Positions 46,210-55,798 of a stretch of 64,000 nucleotides of DNA are shown here, one piece after another. The notes beneath the pieces were generated by a model. It saw nothing but the letters and a program-made list of their open reading frames with translations. It was not told the origin of the DNA and did not search any database. Made by a program: the position numbers and the translations under genes. This DNA is from Bacteroidales bacterium (GTDB taxonomy: Bacteria > Bacteroidota > Bacteroidia > Bacteroidales > Paludibacteraceae): positions 1 to 64,000 of the forward strand of contig JAAYQF010000087.1 in NCBI GenBank assembly GCA_012519425.1, read 5' to 3'. How positions within the stretch are numbered: the first letter of the stretch is position 1; the number at the start of each line of letters is the position of its first letter.

Positions 46210-47169
46210 ATGAAAATTAAATTATTAAGCATAATCATTATGGCTATTGGTTTTGGAGCGTGCAGCACGCCTTATTCTGCTCTTAAAGATATTAGTTCCT
46301 TTGACGAGCTGGACTACAAATATCCGGTAAAAAAAGTTTATTTGCCTGAAAGTGAATTTACCATTGCATATACTGATGAAGGGAAAGGTGATAATACCAT
46401 CATTCTTATTCACGGTTTGGGTAGCTATCTTCGTGCCTGGGAGAAAAACATAGGTGAATTAAGCAAAACAAACCGTGTAATAGCCATAGACCTTCCGGGC
46501 TACGGAAAATCAAGCAAGGAACCTCACAGTGGTATGATGACTTTTTATGCGGGAATTGTGAATGAACTTGTTAAAGAGTTGAAATTGAATAAAGTGGTTA
46601 TTGCCGGTCACTCTATGGGCGGACAAATAGGCATGACAACTTATCTGCAATATCCTCAAATTGTAAAAGGACTTGTATTGGTGGCTCCTGCTGGTTTTGA
46701 ACGTTTTACGAAAGGACAAAAACAATGGTTCCGCGACGTGATGACTGTTGACGGGGTGCGACTTACCACTCCCGAAGCCATTCAAAATAACCTGGCAAGT
46801 AACTTTTACCGCGTACCGAAAGATGCTGACTTCATGATTTCTGAACGAATGCAAATGCGATCAGCAGATGAATTTATCCCCTATTGTTATGCAGTGGTAC
46901 AGTCTGTTTACGGAATGGTGGGTGAGCCTGTGATTGACTATCTGCAAGATATCAAAGTACCGACACTGATATTTTTCGGAGAAAAGGACAACCTTATCCC
47001 GAATCGTTATTTAAATCCGGGACCTACGGTGGATATTGCCAACTACGGGGCATCCAAAATTCCAAATAGTAAACTGGTAATGATTCCAAAAACGGGACAT
47101 TTCCTGATGTTTGAAAAACCTGAAATATTTAACAGAGAGACAATAGATTTCTTAAAGGGGCTGAAATAG
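46210..47169 (+). CDS. alpha/beta-hydrolase lipoprotein (putative esterase)
   Basis: 319 residues. The signal peptide ends GFGAC with Cys18, so it is a predicted lipoprotein facing the periplasm or cell surface. The alpha/beta-hydrolase core is complete: oxyanion HG (LIHGLGSYLRAW), nucleophile S135 (GHSMGG), D260 (FGEKDNLIP) and H297 (KTGHFLMFEKP). The cap region lies at about 165-235. Esterase or lactonase activity is likely. A strong terminator follows directly, so this is the last gene of the cluster that begins at 36335 or 43833. Confidence 0.82.
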   Translation: MKIKLLSIIIMAIGFGACSTPYSALKDISSFDELDYKYPVKKVYLPESEFTIAYTDEGKGDNTIILIHGLGSYLRAWEKNIGELSKTNRVIAIDLPGYGKSSKEPHSGMMTFYAGIVNELVKELKLNKVVIAGHSMGGQIGMTTYLQYPQIVKGLVLVAPAGFERFTKGQKQWFRDVMTVDGVRLTTPEAIQNNLASNFYRVPKDADFMISERMQMRSADEFIPYCYAVVQSVYGMVGEPVIDYLQDIKVPTLIFFGEKDNLIPNRYLNPGPTVDIANYGASKIPNSKLVMIPKTGHFLMFEKPEIFNRETIDFLKGLK

Positions 47170-47192
47170 CAGGTTGGTTAATAATTGATGTG

Positions 47193-47225
47193 AAAAGCGT
47201 GTCATTTTTTTGACACGCTTTTTTT
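47193..47225 (+). terminator. strong Rho-independent terminator closing the cluster
   Basis: AAAAGCGTGTCA and TGACACGCTTTT pair perfectly around a T-rich loop, followed by more T residues. It separates the hydrolase gene from the unidentified gene at 47256. Confidence 0.9.
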
Positions 47226-47255
47226 ATATCTTTATAGCCTCGAAAATAATGTAAA

Positions 47256-48680
47256 ATGCGTCCCAAACTTTCAATATTTACTGATTTTGCCAATACACTT
47301 TTTCCGCATGAATTAGAGTATCTGATGGCTGTACAAAATTTTTCCAAACCATTGAATCTAAAAATATTGGAACAAATTTACTCCAATAATACATCAAGTG
47401 GGAAACAACGGGAACCGTTTGATGAGAGTATTGATAAACGCACGTATTCCTACCTGAAAAAATGGATAACAGAAACCTTACTTAAAATTGATGTTGATTA
47501 CTTTTTTGATTGGCTGATTGAGACTGAGAAAAAGATCTTGACTGACGTGATTGTCCCTTCGGATGAAGCGGTGATTTTAAGCAACATGAATAAGATGCAC
47601 CCCACGAACTATAATTACATCCGATTTTACGAACTCTTACAATATTACCGTGATTACTTGATGGTACGGAGCCGTACAAAACACAATAAGGTGGTGACCG
47701 GTTTTCTGGAAGTTCATCATGAACAATATTTCAAACTGAAAAATCTGAATATTGAGCTTGATAATGTTACGGCAAGAATTGTAAAAAAAATAGAGTTCCA
47801 TCCGGAAGAAAAAGGATATATCGAAAATTTTCTTTGGGAAATATTTTTTGATGAAACTTTGGACGGATATACGCGATATCGGGCGGTAGTAAGGCTTACC
47901 ATTCATTATTACAACAATAGGGAGTTTGAAAAGCAAGCTATTGTATATCAGCACCTTGATAATTTTCTAAAAACGCCTGTATTCTACTCAAAACGTATTC
48001 TGTCAAACTATTACGCCAATCGTACCATGATGCATTCCAAACTTAATGAATTGGAAGAAGCGGAAAAATACGGTTACCTTTCCATACAAAACAAGAACAG
48101 TGACTACCTGTTTTATCTCATAAATTTGTGCGGAGTATTGTTGAAACAGGAAAAAAATAGTGAAGCTTTGAAGTTAATGCGTAAATCTATTCCTGAGTTG
48201 AAAAACACAAACAATAATTATTATAAAATTGGTTTTGCATCATTTTACATACTTACTTTCATTGCCAACAAACAAATTGAAAAAGCGGTGCATTTTGCTT
48301 CTCAATATTTTCAAACTTACCGGAAAGAAATATTTGAGCATCGTTGGCATTTGTACTTTACAACTTACCTGTTCGCACTAATTAATGCCGAAAAATACGA
48401 TAAAGTAATTTCAATCTGCAAGCGCTACAATCTCTTGCTCAGAGAAAAACAACGTGTTGACCTGCCTGATTATTTGCCTATCATAGAAAACTATTACTAC
48501 CTTTCTGAGTATATGGAGGGAAAAATAGATCAGGACAAATTAATTTCATCAATTGTTAAATCTGTAAAACCACTGATGAAAAGCACTTATCGTTCACGGC
48601 GAATGTCGGACATGATTGATGAGTTGGGAGAATTTCTACATGATGAAATGATGAAGGTGAAGGCGGAATTATTGAGGTAA
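47256..48680 (+). CDS. unidentified helical (TPR-like) protein
   Basis: 474 residues, no signal peptide and no transmembrane helix, so probably cytoplasmic. The sequence is almost wholly helical, rich in Tyr, Lys, Glu and Asn, with repeated paired-helix units in the second half such as LNELEEAEKYGYLSIQNK and KNSEALKLMRKSIPEL that look like degenerate tetratricopeptide repeats. I see no catalytic motif or helix-turn-helix. It is isolated between a terminator and a palindrome and may be a scaffold or a sensor/regulator for a neighbouring locus, but there is no direct evidence. Confidence 0.65.
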   Translation: MRPKLSIFTDFANTLFPHELEYLMAVQNFSKPLNLKILEQIYSNNTSSGKQREPFDESIDKRTYSYLKKWITETLLKIDVDYFFDWLIETEKKILTDVIVPSDEAVILSNMNKMHPTNYNYIRFYELLQYYRDYLMVRSRTKHNKVVTGFLEVHHEQYFKLKNLNIELDNVTARIVKKIEFHPEEKGYIENFLWEIFFDETLDGYTRYRAVVRLTIHYYNNREFEKQAIVYQHLDNFLKTPVFYSKRILSNYYANRTMMHSKLNELEEAEKYGYLSIQNKNSDYLFYLINLCGVLLKQEKNSEALKLMRKSIPELKNTNNNYYKIGFASFYILTFIANKQIEKAVHFASQYFQTYRKEIFEHRWHLYFTTYLFALINAEKYDKVISICKRYNLLLREKQRVDLPDYLPIIENYYYLSEYMEGKIDQDKLISSIVKSVKPLMKSTYRSRRMSDMIDELGEFLHDEMMKVKAELLR

Positions 48681-48758
48681 ATAGGAGAAAGGCATTGTCA
48701 AATTGTTCAATATATCCCCCGAATACATTTCTATCCTGCATAAGGGCAAAAAAAATGA

Positions 48759-48785
48759 AAATTAGGGGAAAATTTCCCCTAATTT
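48759..48785. repeat. 27-nt perfect palindrome between the helical protein and gltX
   Basis: AATTAGGGGAAA-A-TTTCCCCTAATT forms a perfect inverted repeat. Two further TTTAATTTCCTCTAATTT-like direct repeats follow it. It could act as a terminator for the upstream gene (T-rich after the stem) or as a protein site. The rest of the 264-bp spacer is AT-rich without a gene. Confidence 0.6.
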
Positions 48786-48915
48786 CCTTTAATTTCCTCT
48801 AATTTTTAAGTTATTCATAAACAAATGGCTATAGTTAAAGACAATTGTTGAGTTTTTGCGTACTCATACCCTCACATCGACCCCACTCACGTTTAATTTT
48901 TCCCAATCTTTTGCT

Positions 48916-48923
48916 TATTTTTG
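48916..48923 (+). promoter_or_regulatory. gltX promoter, -7 element
   Basis: TATTTTTG matches TAnnTTTG and lies 21 bp before the gltX ATG. Confidence 0.4.
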
Positions 48924-48944
48924 TGGCTATTAAAATTTAATTGA

Positions 48945-50462
48945 ATGGGAAAAGTAAGAGTAAGGTTTGCGCCGAGTCCGACCGGACCGCTACACATTGG
49001 CGGCGTAAGGACGGCATTGTACAATTATTTGTTTGCCAAAAAACACGGTGGCGATTTTTTGTTGCGCATTGAAGATACCGATTCAACCCGTTTTGTACCC
49101 GGGGCTGAGGAGTATATTGTAGAGGCTTTGCAATGGCTTGGAATTCAGGTGGACGAAGGCATTGGGGTTGACTCAACAGGGCCGCATGCCCCCTACCGCC
49201 AAAGTGAGCGTAAGGTTATTTACAAGCAATATGTAGATCAATTGTTGCAAGCAGGATTGGCTTATATAGCTTTTGATACGCCTGCCGAACTGGAAGCAAA
49301 AAGAACCGAAATCTCCAACTTTCAATATGATGCGTCCACGCGGATGCAGATGAATAACTCACTCACACTTTCTGCAGACGAGGTGCAAAAACGTATTGAT
49401 AGTGAAACCCAGTACGTTGTGCGCATCAAAATTGAGCCACACCAGGAGATTGAGGTCGATGATTTGGTGCGCGGAAAAGTAGTGATCAATTCATCGGTTC
49501 TTGATGATAAGGTTTTGTATAAATCAGCAGATGGTTTGCCCACCTATCACATGGCCAATGTGGTAGATGATTATCTCATGGAAATTTCACATGTCATTCG
49601 CGGTGAGGAATGGTTGCCCTCCTCGCCTTTGCATGTTTTATTATACCGCTATTTAGGATGGTCGGATAAGATGCCGCAATTTGCACATTTACCTTTGTTA
49701 CTAAAGCCCGATGGCAATGGCAAATTGAGCAAGCGCGATGGCGATAGATTGGGTTTCCCGGTTTTTCCCTTAGACTGGAAAGATGAAAAAACAGGAACCA
49801 TATCTTCGGGCTACAGAGAAGCCGGCTATTTTCCTGAAGCCTTGGTGAATTTCCTGGCTTTGTTGGGATGGAATCCGGGTACGGAGCAGGAGATTTTTAC
49901 CATGGATGAATTGATTGATTTGTTTTCTTTGGAGCGTGTGAGTAAAAGCGGAGCCAAATTCGATTATGAAAAAGGGAAATGGTTCAATCATCAATATGTC
50001 CAATTAAAGTCTGTGGAAGAAATCGCTGATTTATTTTATCCGGTGTTGGTTGAACACAATATTAGTGCAGACAAGCAAAAGGTAAAAAAAGTGGTGCAAA
50101 TGGTACGAGAAAGGGTGAATTTCGTACATGAATTGTGGGAGCAGGCTTCTTTCTTTTTTGTAGCACCAACTGCATATGCTGAAGCTGCTATCAAAAAACG
50201 CTGGAAGACTCAATCTGCTGGGCAGATGCAGGAATTAGTGTCAGTATTAGAGACTATAAATGATTTCTCATCAGAAAACACAGAAGAGATTGTAAAAGCG
50301 TGGATAGCGTCCAAAGAGTATGGCATGGGAGCAGTCATGAATGCTTTCCGCATCTGTCTGGTCGGCGACTCTAAAGGTCCGCATCTTTTTGATATAACCG
50401 GGATTATTGGCAAGGAAGAAACGATCAAGAGATTAAAAAGGGCAGTGAAGGTTCTGGGGTAG
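48945..50462 (+). CDS. gltX: glutamyl-tRNA synthetase
   Basis: Charges tRNA-Glu with glutamate. It is 505 residues long. The class I HIGH motif appears as HIGG in [25 protein letters not shown], and the KMSKS loop as [11 protein letters not shown]. The glutamate-specific RIEDTDSTR segment and the C-terminal anticodon-binding helical region are intact. A G-rich heptad-like stretch (GGGTTCC, GAGGTGC, GTGGCCG) follows the stop codon immediately, before the glycosyltransferase gene. Confidence 0.97.
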   Translation: MGKVRVRFAPSPTGPLHIGGVRTALYNYLFAKKHGGDFLLRIEDTDSTRFVPGAEEYIVEALQWLGIQVDEGIGVDSTGPHAPYRQSERKVIYKQYVDQLLQAGLAYIAFDTPAELEAKRTEISNFQYDASTRMQMNNSLTLSADEVQKRIDSETQYVVRIKIEPHQEIEVDDLVRGKVVINSSVLDDKVLYKSADGLPTYHMANVVDDYLMEISHVIRGEEWLPSSPLHVLLYRYLGWSDKMPQFAHLPLLLKPDGNGKLSKRDGDRLGFPVFPLDWKDEKTGTISSGYREAGYFPEALVNFLALLGWNPGTEQEIFTMDELIDLFSLERVSKSGAKFDYEKGKWFNHQYVQLKSVEEIADLFYPVLVEHNISADKQKVKKVVQMVRERVNFVHELWEQASFFFVAPTAYAEAAIKKRWKTQSAGQMQELVSVLETINDFSSENTEEIVKAWIASKEYGMGAVMNAFRICLVGDSKGPHLFDITGIIGKEETIKRLKRAVKVLG

Positions 50463-50528
50463 CGGGTTCCGAGGTGCGTGGCCGTAATTTTTTAGGTTTT
50501 GCCTAACGGTACATATGGTTTATTAAAT

Positions 50529-51848
50529 ATGAAAAAAGTACTGATTATCACATATTATTGGGTGCCATCGGGTGGTTCGGGTGTGCAGCGTTGGGTGAAA
50601 TTTGTGAAGTACTTTCGCGACTTTGGCTGGGAACCCATTATTTTTGCCCCTGAAAATGCTGATTATCCGGTAATTGATGATAGTTTCAAAACGGATGTAC
50701 CTGAAAATATAACTGTTGTTCGTCACCCGATTTTTGAACCTTACAAACTCTATCGTCGCTTTACAGGCAAAAAAAATAAGGTCATTCAAACCGGATTTGT
50801 ATCTGACACGCACCGAAAATCACGGAAGGAACGTTTGTCAGGCTGGCTTCGTGGTAATTTATTCATACCTGATCCGCGCATATGCTGGGTACGCAGTTCC
50901 CGAAAATTTTTAAAACGCTACTTGCGCAACAATCCGGTTGATTTGATCATTACGACCGGTCCGCCCCATTCGGTACATCTGATAGGTCGCAGCCTGAAAA
51001 AGATTTTCACTAATTTGCCGTGGATAGCTGATTTCAGGGACCCCTGGACTTCAGTTTATTATTACAAAGATTTGCAAACCGGTAAAATTGCCGATGCATT
51101 GCATCACCGGATGGAAAAATCCATCATTGAAAAGGCTGATATGGTCCTGGTTGTTTCAAATCGTATGAAACAAGAATATCAGTCGTTTAAACACCGGAGC
51201 ATAGAGGTAATTCCTAATGGATTTGATGAAGAGGATTTTCAAGAAACAGAAACTTCAGACGACACAGATCCTCATTTCGTAATCACACATACGGGCTTGT
51301 TGACGGCCGGGCAAAATCCCAACATACTCTGGAAAATTTTGCGTGAATTATCTAAGGAATACACCGAATTCAAGCAAGATTTAAAAATCCGGTTGGTTGG
51401 TAATGCGGATGCTTCCGTTTTAGAAAGCATTCGATTGAATTCGCTTCAGGATAATGTGGAGATAATTCCTTACGTGCCCCATAGTGAAGCCATACAGTTT
51501 CAGCAAAAATCGACGATTTTGTTGCTTTGTTTGATAGAAAATCCGGACACAAAATGCATAGTGACCGGCAAATTGTTTGAATACATGCAATCCGGACGCC
51601 CTATTGTTTCCATTGGATACCCGGATGGCGATGCTGCTAAAATCATAGCGCAAACCCGAACGGGAGATACCTTCGGTTTTTACGATGGGCAGTTACTGAA
51701 AAAGAGAATCCTCACTCACTACCAAGCTCATCAAGCGGGCACCTTGAATTTAGAAGCCGACAAGAAAACCATAGCACAGTATTCCCGAAAAAATTTAACG
51801 AAAAAACTGAGCCGGTTGATGGATCAATTTTTTACTTTTACCCAATAG
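50529..51848 (+). CDS. glycosyltransferase family 4-like protein
   Basis: About 439 residues from the ATG at 50529 (MKKVLIITYYWVPSGGSGVQRW); a TTG ten codons upstream is less likely. The N-terminal GT-B half has the G-G-x-G-V-Q-R-W donor/acceptor loop and PPHSVHLIG. The C-terminal half has VSNRMKQEY, VIPNGFDEEDF and HTGLLTAGQNP, with the expected Glu-rich sugar-nucleotide region near KLFEYMQSGRPIVSIGYPDGDA. The acceptor is unknown. No other glycan genes adjoin it, and its 3' end overlaps the convergent gene by 25 bp. Confidence 0.85.
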   Translation: MKKVLIITYYWVPSGGSGVQRWVKFVKYFRDFGWEPIIFAPENADYPVIDDSFKTDVPENITVVRHPIFEPYKLYRRFTGKKNKVIQTGFVSDTHRKSRKERLSGWLRGNLFIPDPRICWVRSSRKFLKRYLRNNPVDLIITTGPPHSVHLIGRSLKKIFTNLPWIADFRDPWTSVYYYKDLQTGKIADALHHRMEKSIIEKADMVLVVSNRMKQEYQSFKHRSIEVIPNGFDEEDFQETETSDDTDPHFVITHTGLLTAGQNPNILWKILRELSKEYTEFKQDLKIRLVGNADASVLESIRLNSLQDNVEIIPYVPHSEAIQFQQKSTILLLCLIENPDTKCIVTGKLFEYMQSGRPIVSIGYPDGDAAKIIAQTRTGDTFGFYDGQLLKKRILTHYQAHQAGTLNLEADKKTIAQYSRKNLTKKLSRLMDQFFTFTQ

Positions 51849-52585
51849 GGTAAATGATCCGACAATTTTACCAGGTAATCTTTTGGAAAATCAGTAGTGC
51901 CCCTGTCGATGATGGTGGGTGCTTCTGATTGGTTGGGACAAACCAGTATTAAATCAAGTTGTCTGTCAGGATTGTTGCTTCTGAAAGTGTACTGTGTAGG
52001 GTCGCTGAGCAAGATGAAGTTATTGGCCTTGAACTTCAAAATAGCGGAATCTTCAGGTGTGACATTCAGGTCCCCGGCTAAGTAAACGGGTTTGGATACG
52101 GATTGTGCAAAAGATATAATGGTTTCTACCATCCTGTCTCTGTCCCGTTCGTCCAGACTGAAGTGGGTGGAGATAAAATAGAATGTCTTAAATTCCGCAA
52201 CCATAAAAGCCCTTGCTTCTTTATCCTTTGAATCTTTCAAAGCTTTGAGTTCATAAGATGTAATGACGGGTTTCCCTAAACGGGAATTCCACAACATGCC
52301 TATGCCGTAAAATGGCAAAATATTATATCTTCTGCCTTTTAGACCGGTAGCTAAACTCAGTTGAAATAAATTGATGATACCCCTGACTTCCTGCAAAGAA
52401 ACAACGTCCGGATTGCAAGATGCGATAACTTTGGCAAATTCGGGGATACGACTGTTTTGTGTGTTTGATTCAAAATCACGATACAGGTTGTAGGTCATGA
52501 CAGTAAGCGTGCCGTCTGACTGCTGAGCGTGAATGTGGGGAAAACCAAGGAGAAAAATCAGGCCTATTAAGTAGATTCGTTTCAT
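51824..52585 (-). CDS. secreted endonuclease/exonuclease/phosphatase-fold protein
   Basis: About 253 residues. From the ATG at 52585 a signal peptide begins (MKRIYLIGLIFLLGFPHIHAQ); an ATG four codons upstream (52597) is possible. The DNase I-like fold motifs are in order: MTYNLYRDF, VVSLQEVRG (catalytic Glu), STHFSLDERDRDRM, LAGDLNVTPED, and the C-terminal LSDHLPYWV (catalytic Asp-His). It could cleave extracellular DNA, RNA, phosphoinositides or sphingomyelin; the sequence does not tell which. It overlaps the convergent glycosyltransferase gene by 25 bp. Confidence 0.82.
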   Translation of the reverse strand: MKRIYLIGLIFLLGFPHIHAQQSDGTLTVMTYNLYRDFESNTQNSRIPEFAKVIASCNPDVVSLQEVRGIINLFQLSLATGLKGRRYNILPFYGIGMLWNSRLGKPVITSYELKALKDSKDKEARAFMVAEFKTFYFISTHFSLDERDRDRMVETIISFAQSVSKPVYLAGDLNVTPEDSAILKFKANNFILLSDPTQYTFRSNNPDRQLDLILVCPNQSEAPTIIDRGTTDFPKDYLVKLSDHLPYWVKVKN

Positions 52586-52697
52586 AATGATTGTCATTTG
52601 TTTTTTGTTGGTTTTACGTCGAATTATTCACTAATATCCCACAAAGAAAATAAAAAACATTGACAAAACAATTGTGACAGAAAACCCAGGTTGAAAT

Positions 52698-52725
52698 TTG
52701 TCATTCGTTTCACGAAATATTTTTG
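52698..52725 (+). promoter_or_regulatory. fumarase promoter
   Basis: TTG at 52698-52700 and TATTTTTG at 52718-52725, 17 nt apart, fit the Bacteroidota -33/-7 pattern, 34 bp before the ATG. Confidence 0.5.
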
Positions 52726-52759
52726 TAAATTCGCCCCGAATTAAAAGTAAAATATCATC

Positions 52760-54382
52760 ATGGAATTTAAGTATCAAGATCCATTTGAAATGGGGAAAGA
52801 CAAAACTGAGTATTATTTGCTGACCAAAGATTATGTGAGCACGACTGAGTTTGAAGGCAAGGAAGTGTTGAAGGTGGAGCCGGAGGGCTTGACTTTATTG
52901 GCAAAGACCGCCATGCGGGACTGCAACTTCCTGTTGCGCACCGAACATCAGCAACAAGTTGCGAAAATTTTAGATGACCCGGAAGCCAGCGAAAATGATA
53001 AATATGTGGCTGTTACCATGCTGCGTAATGCAGAAATTGCTGCAAAAGGAGTATTGCCCTTCTGTCAGGATACCGGAACCGCTACTGTTTATGCCAGGAA
53101 AGGCCATTTGGTTTATACCGATGGAACGGATGAAAAAGTTTTGTCTAAAGGGATTTATCAGACTTATACGCAGGAGAATTTGCGATATTCGCAGAATGCT
53201 GCCTTGAATATGTATGATGAGGTAAATACCAAAACCAATTTGCCGGCCCAAATTGATTTGATGGCAGGCACAGGTCGCGAGTACGAGTTTTTATTCATTG
53301 CTAAGGGAGGTGGTTCTGCCAATAAATCTTATTTGTTTCAGGAGACCAAAGCCATTTTAAATCCTGAATCTCTGGAGAAATTCCTGACTGAAAAGATGCA
53401 GACTTTGGGCACGGCTGCTTGTCCGCCTTACCACCTGGCATTTGTAATCGGTGGCACTTCTGCGGATGCTTGCATGAAGACTGTCAAGTTGGCTTCTACC
53501 AAATATTATGATAATTTGCCTACCACAGGCAATGAATTGGGACGTGCTTTCCGTGATGTGGAAATGGAAGAAAAGATATTAAAAGCCACGCAAAAATATG
53601 GGATGGGTGCGCAGTTTGGCGGTAAGTATTATGCACACGATGTGCGTGTGGTACGTCTGTCTCGCCACGGTGCTTCCGTATTTGTGGGGATGGCAGTATC
53701 CTGTTCAGCCGACCGTAATATCAAAGCTAAAATCAACAAAGAAGGTATTTGGGTAGAGAAGCTGGAAGATAATCCCGGTAAATACATCCCGGAAGCATAC
53801 CGCCAGAGCGGTGAAGGTGATGCCGTACAAATTGACTTGAACCGTCCGATGCCGGAGATTCTCTCAACCTTATCAAAATATCCGGTAGCAACAAGATTGT
53901 CACTCAACGGCACCATAGTCGTGGGCCGCGATATTGCCCATGCCAAGTTGAAGGAATTGTTGGACGCAGGTAAAGAGTTGCCCCAATACATAAAAGATCA
54001 TCCGATTTATTATGCCGGTCCGGCTAAAACTCCGAAAGGCATGCCGTCCGGTTCTTTCGGTCCGACTACCGCAGGGCGCATGGACTCTTATGTAGGCTTG
54101 TTCCAGTCACATGGTGGCAGCATGGTTATGATTGCCAAAGGAAACCGAAGTGATCAGGTAACGGAATCCTGCAAAAAGCATGGTGGCTTCTACTTAGGTT
54201 CTATCGGTGGTCCGGCTGCTATCCTGGCCGAGCAAAACATCAAAAAAGTGGAATGTCTCGATTATCCTGAGTTGGGTATGGAAGCAATCTGGAAGATAGA
54301 GGTGGAAAATTTCCCTGCCTTTATTTTGGTGGATGACAAGGGGAATGATTTTTTCAAACAGATAAAGATTGCGACCCATTAA
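52760..54382 (+). CDS. class I fumarate hydratase (Fe-S)
   Basis: 540 residues, the single-chain FumA/FumB type. It interconverts fumarate and malate with an oxygen-sensitive [4Fe-4S] cluster. The three cluster cysteines are placed in [19 protein letters not shown] and [11 protein letters not shown]. The C-terminal beta half begins near residue 340 and is intact ([29 protein letters not shown]). In fermentative Bacteroidota it works in the reductive branch to succinate. It has its own promoter and a strong bidirectional terminator. Confidence 0.95.
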   Translation: MEFKYQDPFEMGKDKTEYYLLTKDYVSTTEFEGKEVLKVEPEGLTLLAKTAMRDCNFLLRTEHQQQVAKILDDPEASENDKYVAVTMLRNAEIAAKGVLPFCQDTGTATVYARKGHLVYTDGTDEKVLSKGIYQTYTQENLRYSQNAALNMYDEVNTKTNLPAQIDLMAGTGREYEFLFIAKGGGSANKSYLFQETKAILNPESLEKFLTEKMQTLGTAACPPYHLAFVIGGTSADACMKTVKLASTKYYDNLPTTGNELGRAFRDVEMEEKILKATQKYGMGAQFGGKYYAHDVRVVRLSRHGASVFVGMAVSCSADRNIKAKINKEGIWVEKLEDNPGKYIPEAYRQSGEGDAVQIDLNRPMPEILSTLSKYPVATRLSLNGTIVVGRDIAHAKLKELLDAGKELPQYIKDHPIYYAGPAKTPKGMPSGSFGPTTAGRMDSYVGLFQSHGGSMVMIAKGNRSDQVTESCKKHGGFYLGSIGGPAAILAEQNIKKVECLDYPELGMEAIWKIEVENFPAFILVDDKGNDFFKQIKIATH

Positions 54383-54412
54383 GATGGAATGCTTTTAAAA
54401 TAATAATTCAAT

Positions 54413-54450
54413 AAAAATCCCCGGCATAAAACGTATGACCGGGGATTTTT
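54413..54450. terminator. bidirectional terminator between fumarase and aspC
   Basis: AAAAATCCCCGG (54413-54424) and CCGGGGATTTTT (54439-54450) pair perfectly around a 14-nt loop. A/T runs on both outer sides let it serve both convergent genes. Confidence 0.9.
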
Positions 54451-54481
54451 AATAACTGTGTTATTTGTCTAACAATGTCAT

Positions 54482-55675
54482 TTACTTCAATTTCCCCAAA
54501 GCATCCTTAATCCGTGCAAATGCCTTTTTCAAGTTTTCTTCGGAAGTGGCATATGACATACGGATGCAGGTAGGAGCGCCGAAAGCTCCTCCGCCAACAC
54601 AGGCAACATGACCAACTTCCAACAAGTACATGGCTAAATCACCGGAATTTTCAATTTTTCTGTCGTCGTAAGACTTGCCGATATAGGCTGCAGCATCGGG
54701 GAAAATATAGAATGCACCTTGTGGTTCGCTGACTTTAAACCCCGGAATTTCTGCTGTTAACTCCATAACCAGTTTTTTGCGGCGGGTAAAGGCTTCGCGG
54801 ACTTTTACCACAAAACCTGCATCGTCGATATAGGCTGCTTCGGCTGCTTTTTGTGCTACGGAACAGGGACCTGAAGTATATTGTCCCTGCAGTTTATTGC
54901 AAGCTGCTGCTATCCATTTCGGCGCTGCTATCCAACCAATTCTCCAGCCGGTCATGGCATAGCATTTTGATACGCCGTTGACAACAATAACCCTGTCTCT
55001 GATATTTTCAAATTGGGCAATGCTCTCGTGTGAACCTACATAATTGATATGCTCATAAATTTCATCTGATAAAACATAAATATTTGGATATTTAGCCAAT
55101 ACATCAGCCAATGCTTTGAGTTCATCCCTGGAATATACGCTGCCGGTAGGATTGGAGGGGGAGCATAAAATAAGGACTTTTGTTTGGGGAGTGATGGCGG
55201 CTTCAAGTTGCGCCGGTGTTATTTTAAAATCCTGCTCAATGCCTGCTGAAACAATCACCGATTTACCATCCGCAATGGTTACCATTTCTGGATAACTTAC
55301 CCAATAGGGAGCAGGGATGATCACTTCATCACCCTTGCCGACCAAGGCTAACAAAACGTTGCAAACCGACTGTTTGGCTCCGTTGGAGCAGACGATTTGG
55401 TCAGGCTTATACTCCAGATTGTTTTCCTTTTTTAATTTATTGCAGATGGCTTCCCGCAAGGACAGATATCCCGGAACAGGAGAATAAAAAGAATAGTTTT
55501 CGTCGATGGCTTTTTTTGCAGCATCTTTAACGTGGTCGGGCGTGTTGAAGTCAGTTTCTCCCACACTGAGGTTGATCACGTCAATACCCCGGGCTTTCAA
55601 TTCATTGCTTTTTTGAGACATCGCAAGTGTCTCCGATGGAGAAAGCGCAGCCAAACGTGCAGATACACGGTTCAT
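54482..55675 (-). CDS. aspC: class I aminotransferase (aspartate aminotransferase type)
   Basis: A PLP-dependent transaminase of 397 residues, subgroup Ib-like. The N-terminal VNRVSARLAALSPSETLAMSQ-type helix, INLSVGETDFNTPDHV, NGAKQSVCNVLLAL, PAPYWVSYPEM and SNPTGSVYSRDEL are typical. The PLP lysine is in NGVSKCYAMTGWRIGW, and the substrate-carboxylate Arg is in CIRMSYATSEE. It probably transfers amino groups between aspartate and 2-oxoglutarate, and may also accept prephenate or aromatic acids. It is transcribed alone. Confidence 0.9.
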   Translation of the reverse strand: MNRVSARLAALSPSETLAMSQKSNELKARGIDVINLSVGETDFNTPDHVKDAAKKAIDENYSFYSPVPGYLSLREAICNKLKKENNLEYKPDQIVCSNGAKQSVCNVLLALVGKGDEVIIPAPYWVSYPEMVTIADGKSVIVSAGIEQDFKITPAQLEAAITPQTKVLILCSPSNPTGSVYSRDELKALADVLAKYPNIYVLSDEIYEHINYVGSHESIAQFENIRDRVIVVNGVSKCYAMTGWRIGWIAAPKWIAAACNKLQGQYTSGPCSVAQKAAEAAYIDDAGFVVKVREAFTRRKKLVMELTAEIPGFKVSEPQGAFYIFPDAAAYIGKSYDDRKIENSGDLAMYLLEVGHVACVGGGAFGAPTCIRMSYATSEENLKKAFARIKDALGKLK

Positions 55676-55798
55676 ATTATCAATATTATTATAAATGTTT
55701 AAAAATCGGCGACAAATTTACACGTTTTTATTGAATAATCTCGCAAAGAGGCAAATAATATTGATGATTGATAATAATAAGTTGAATGTTGGTGCTGT

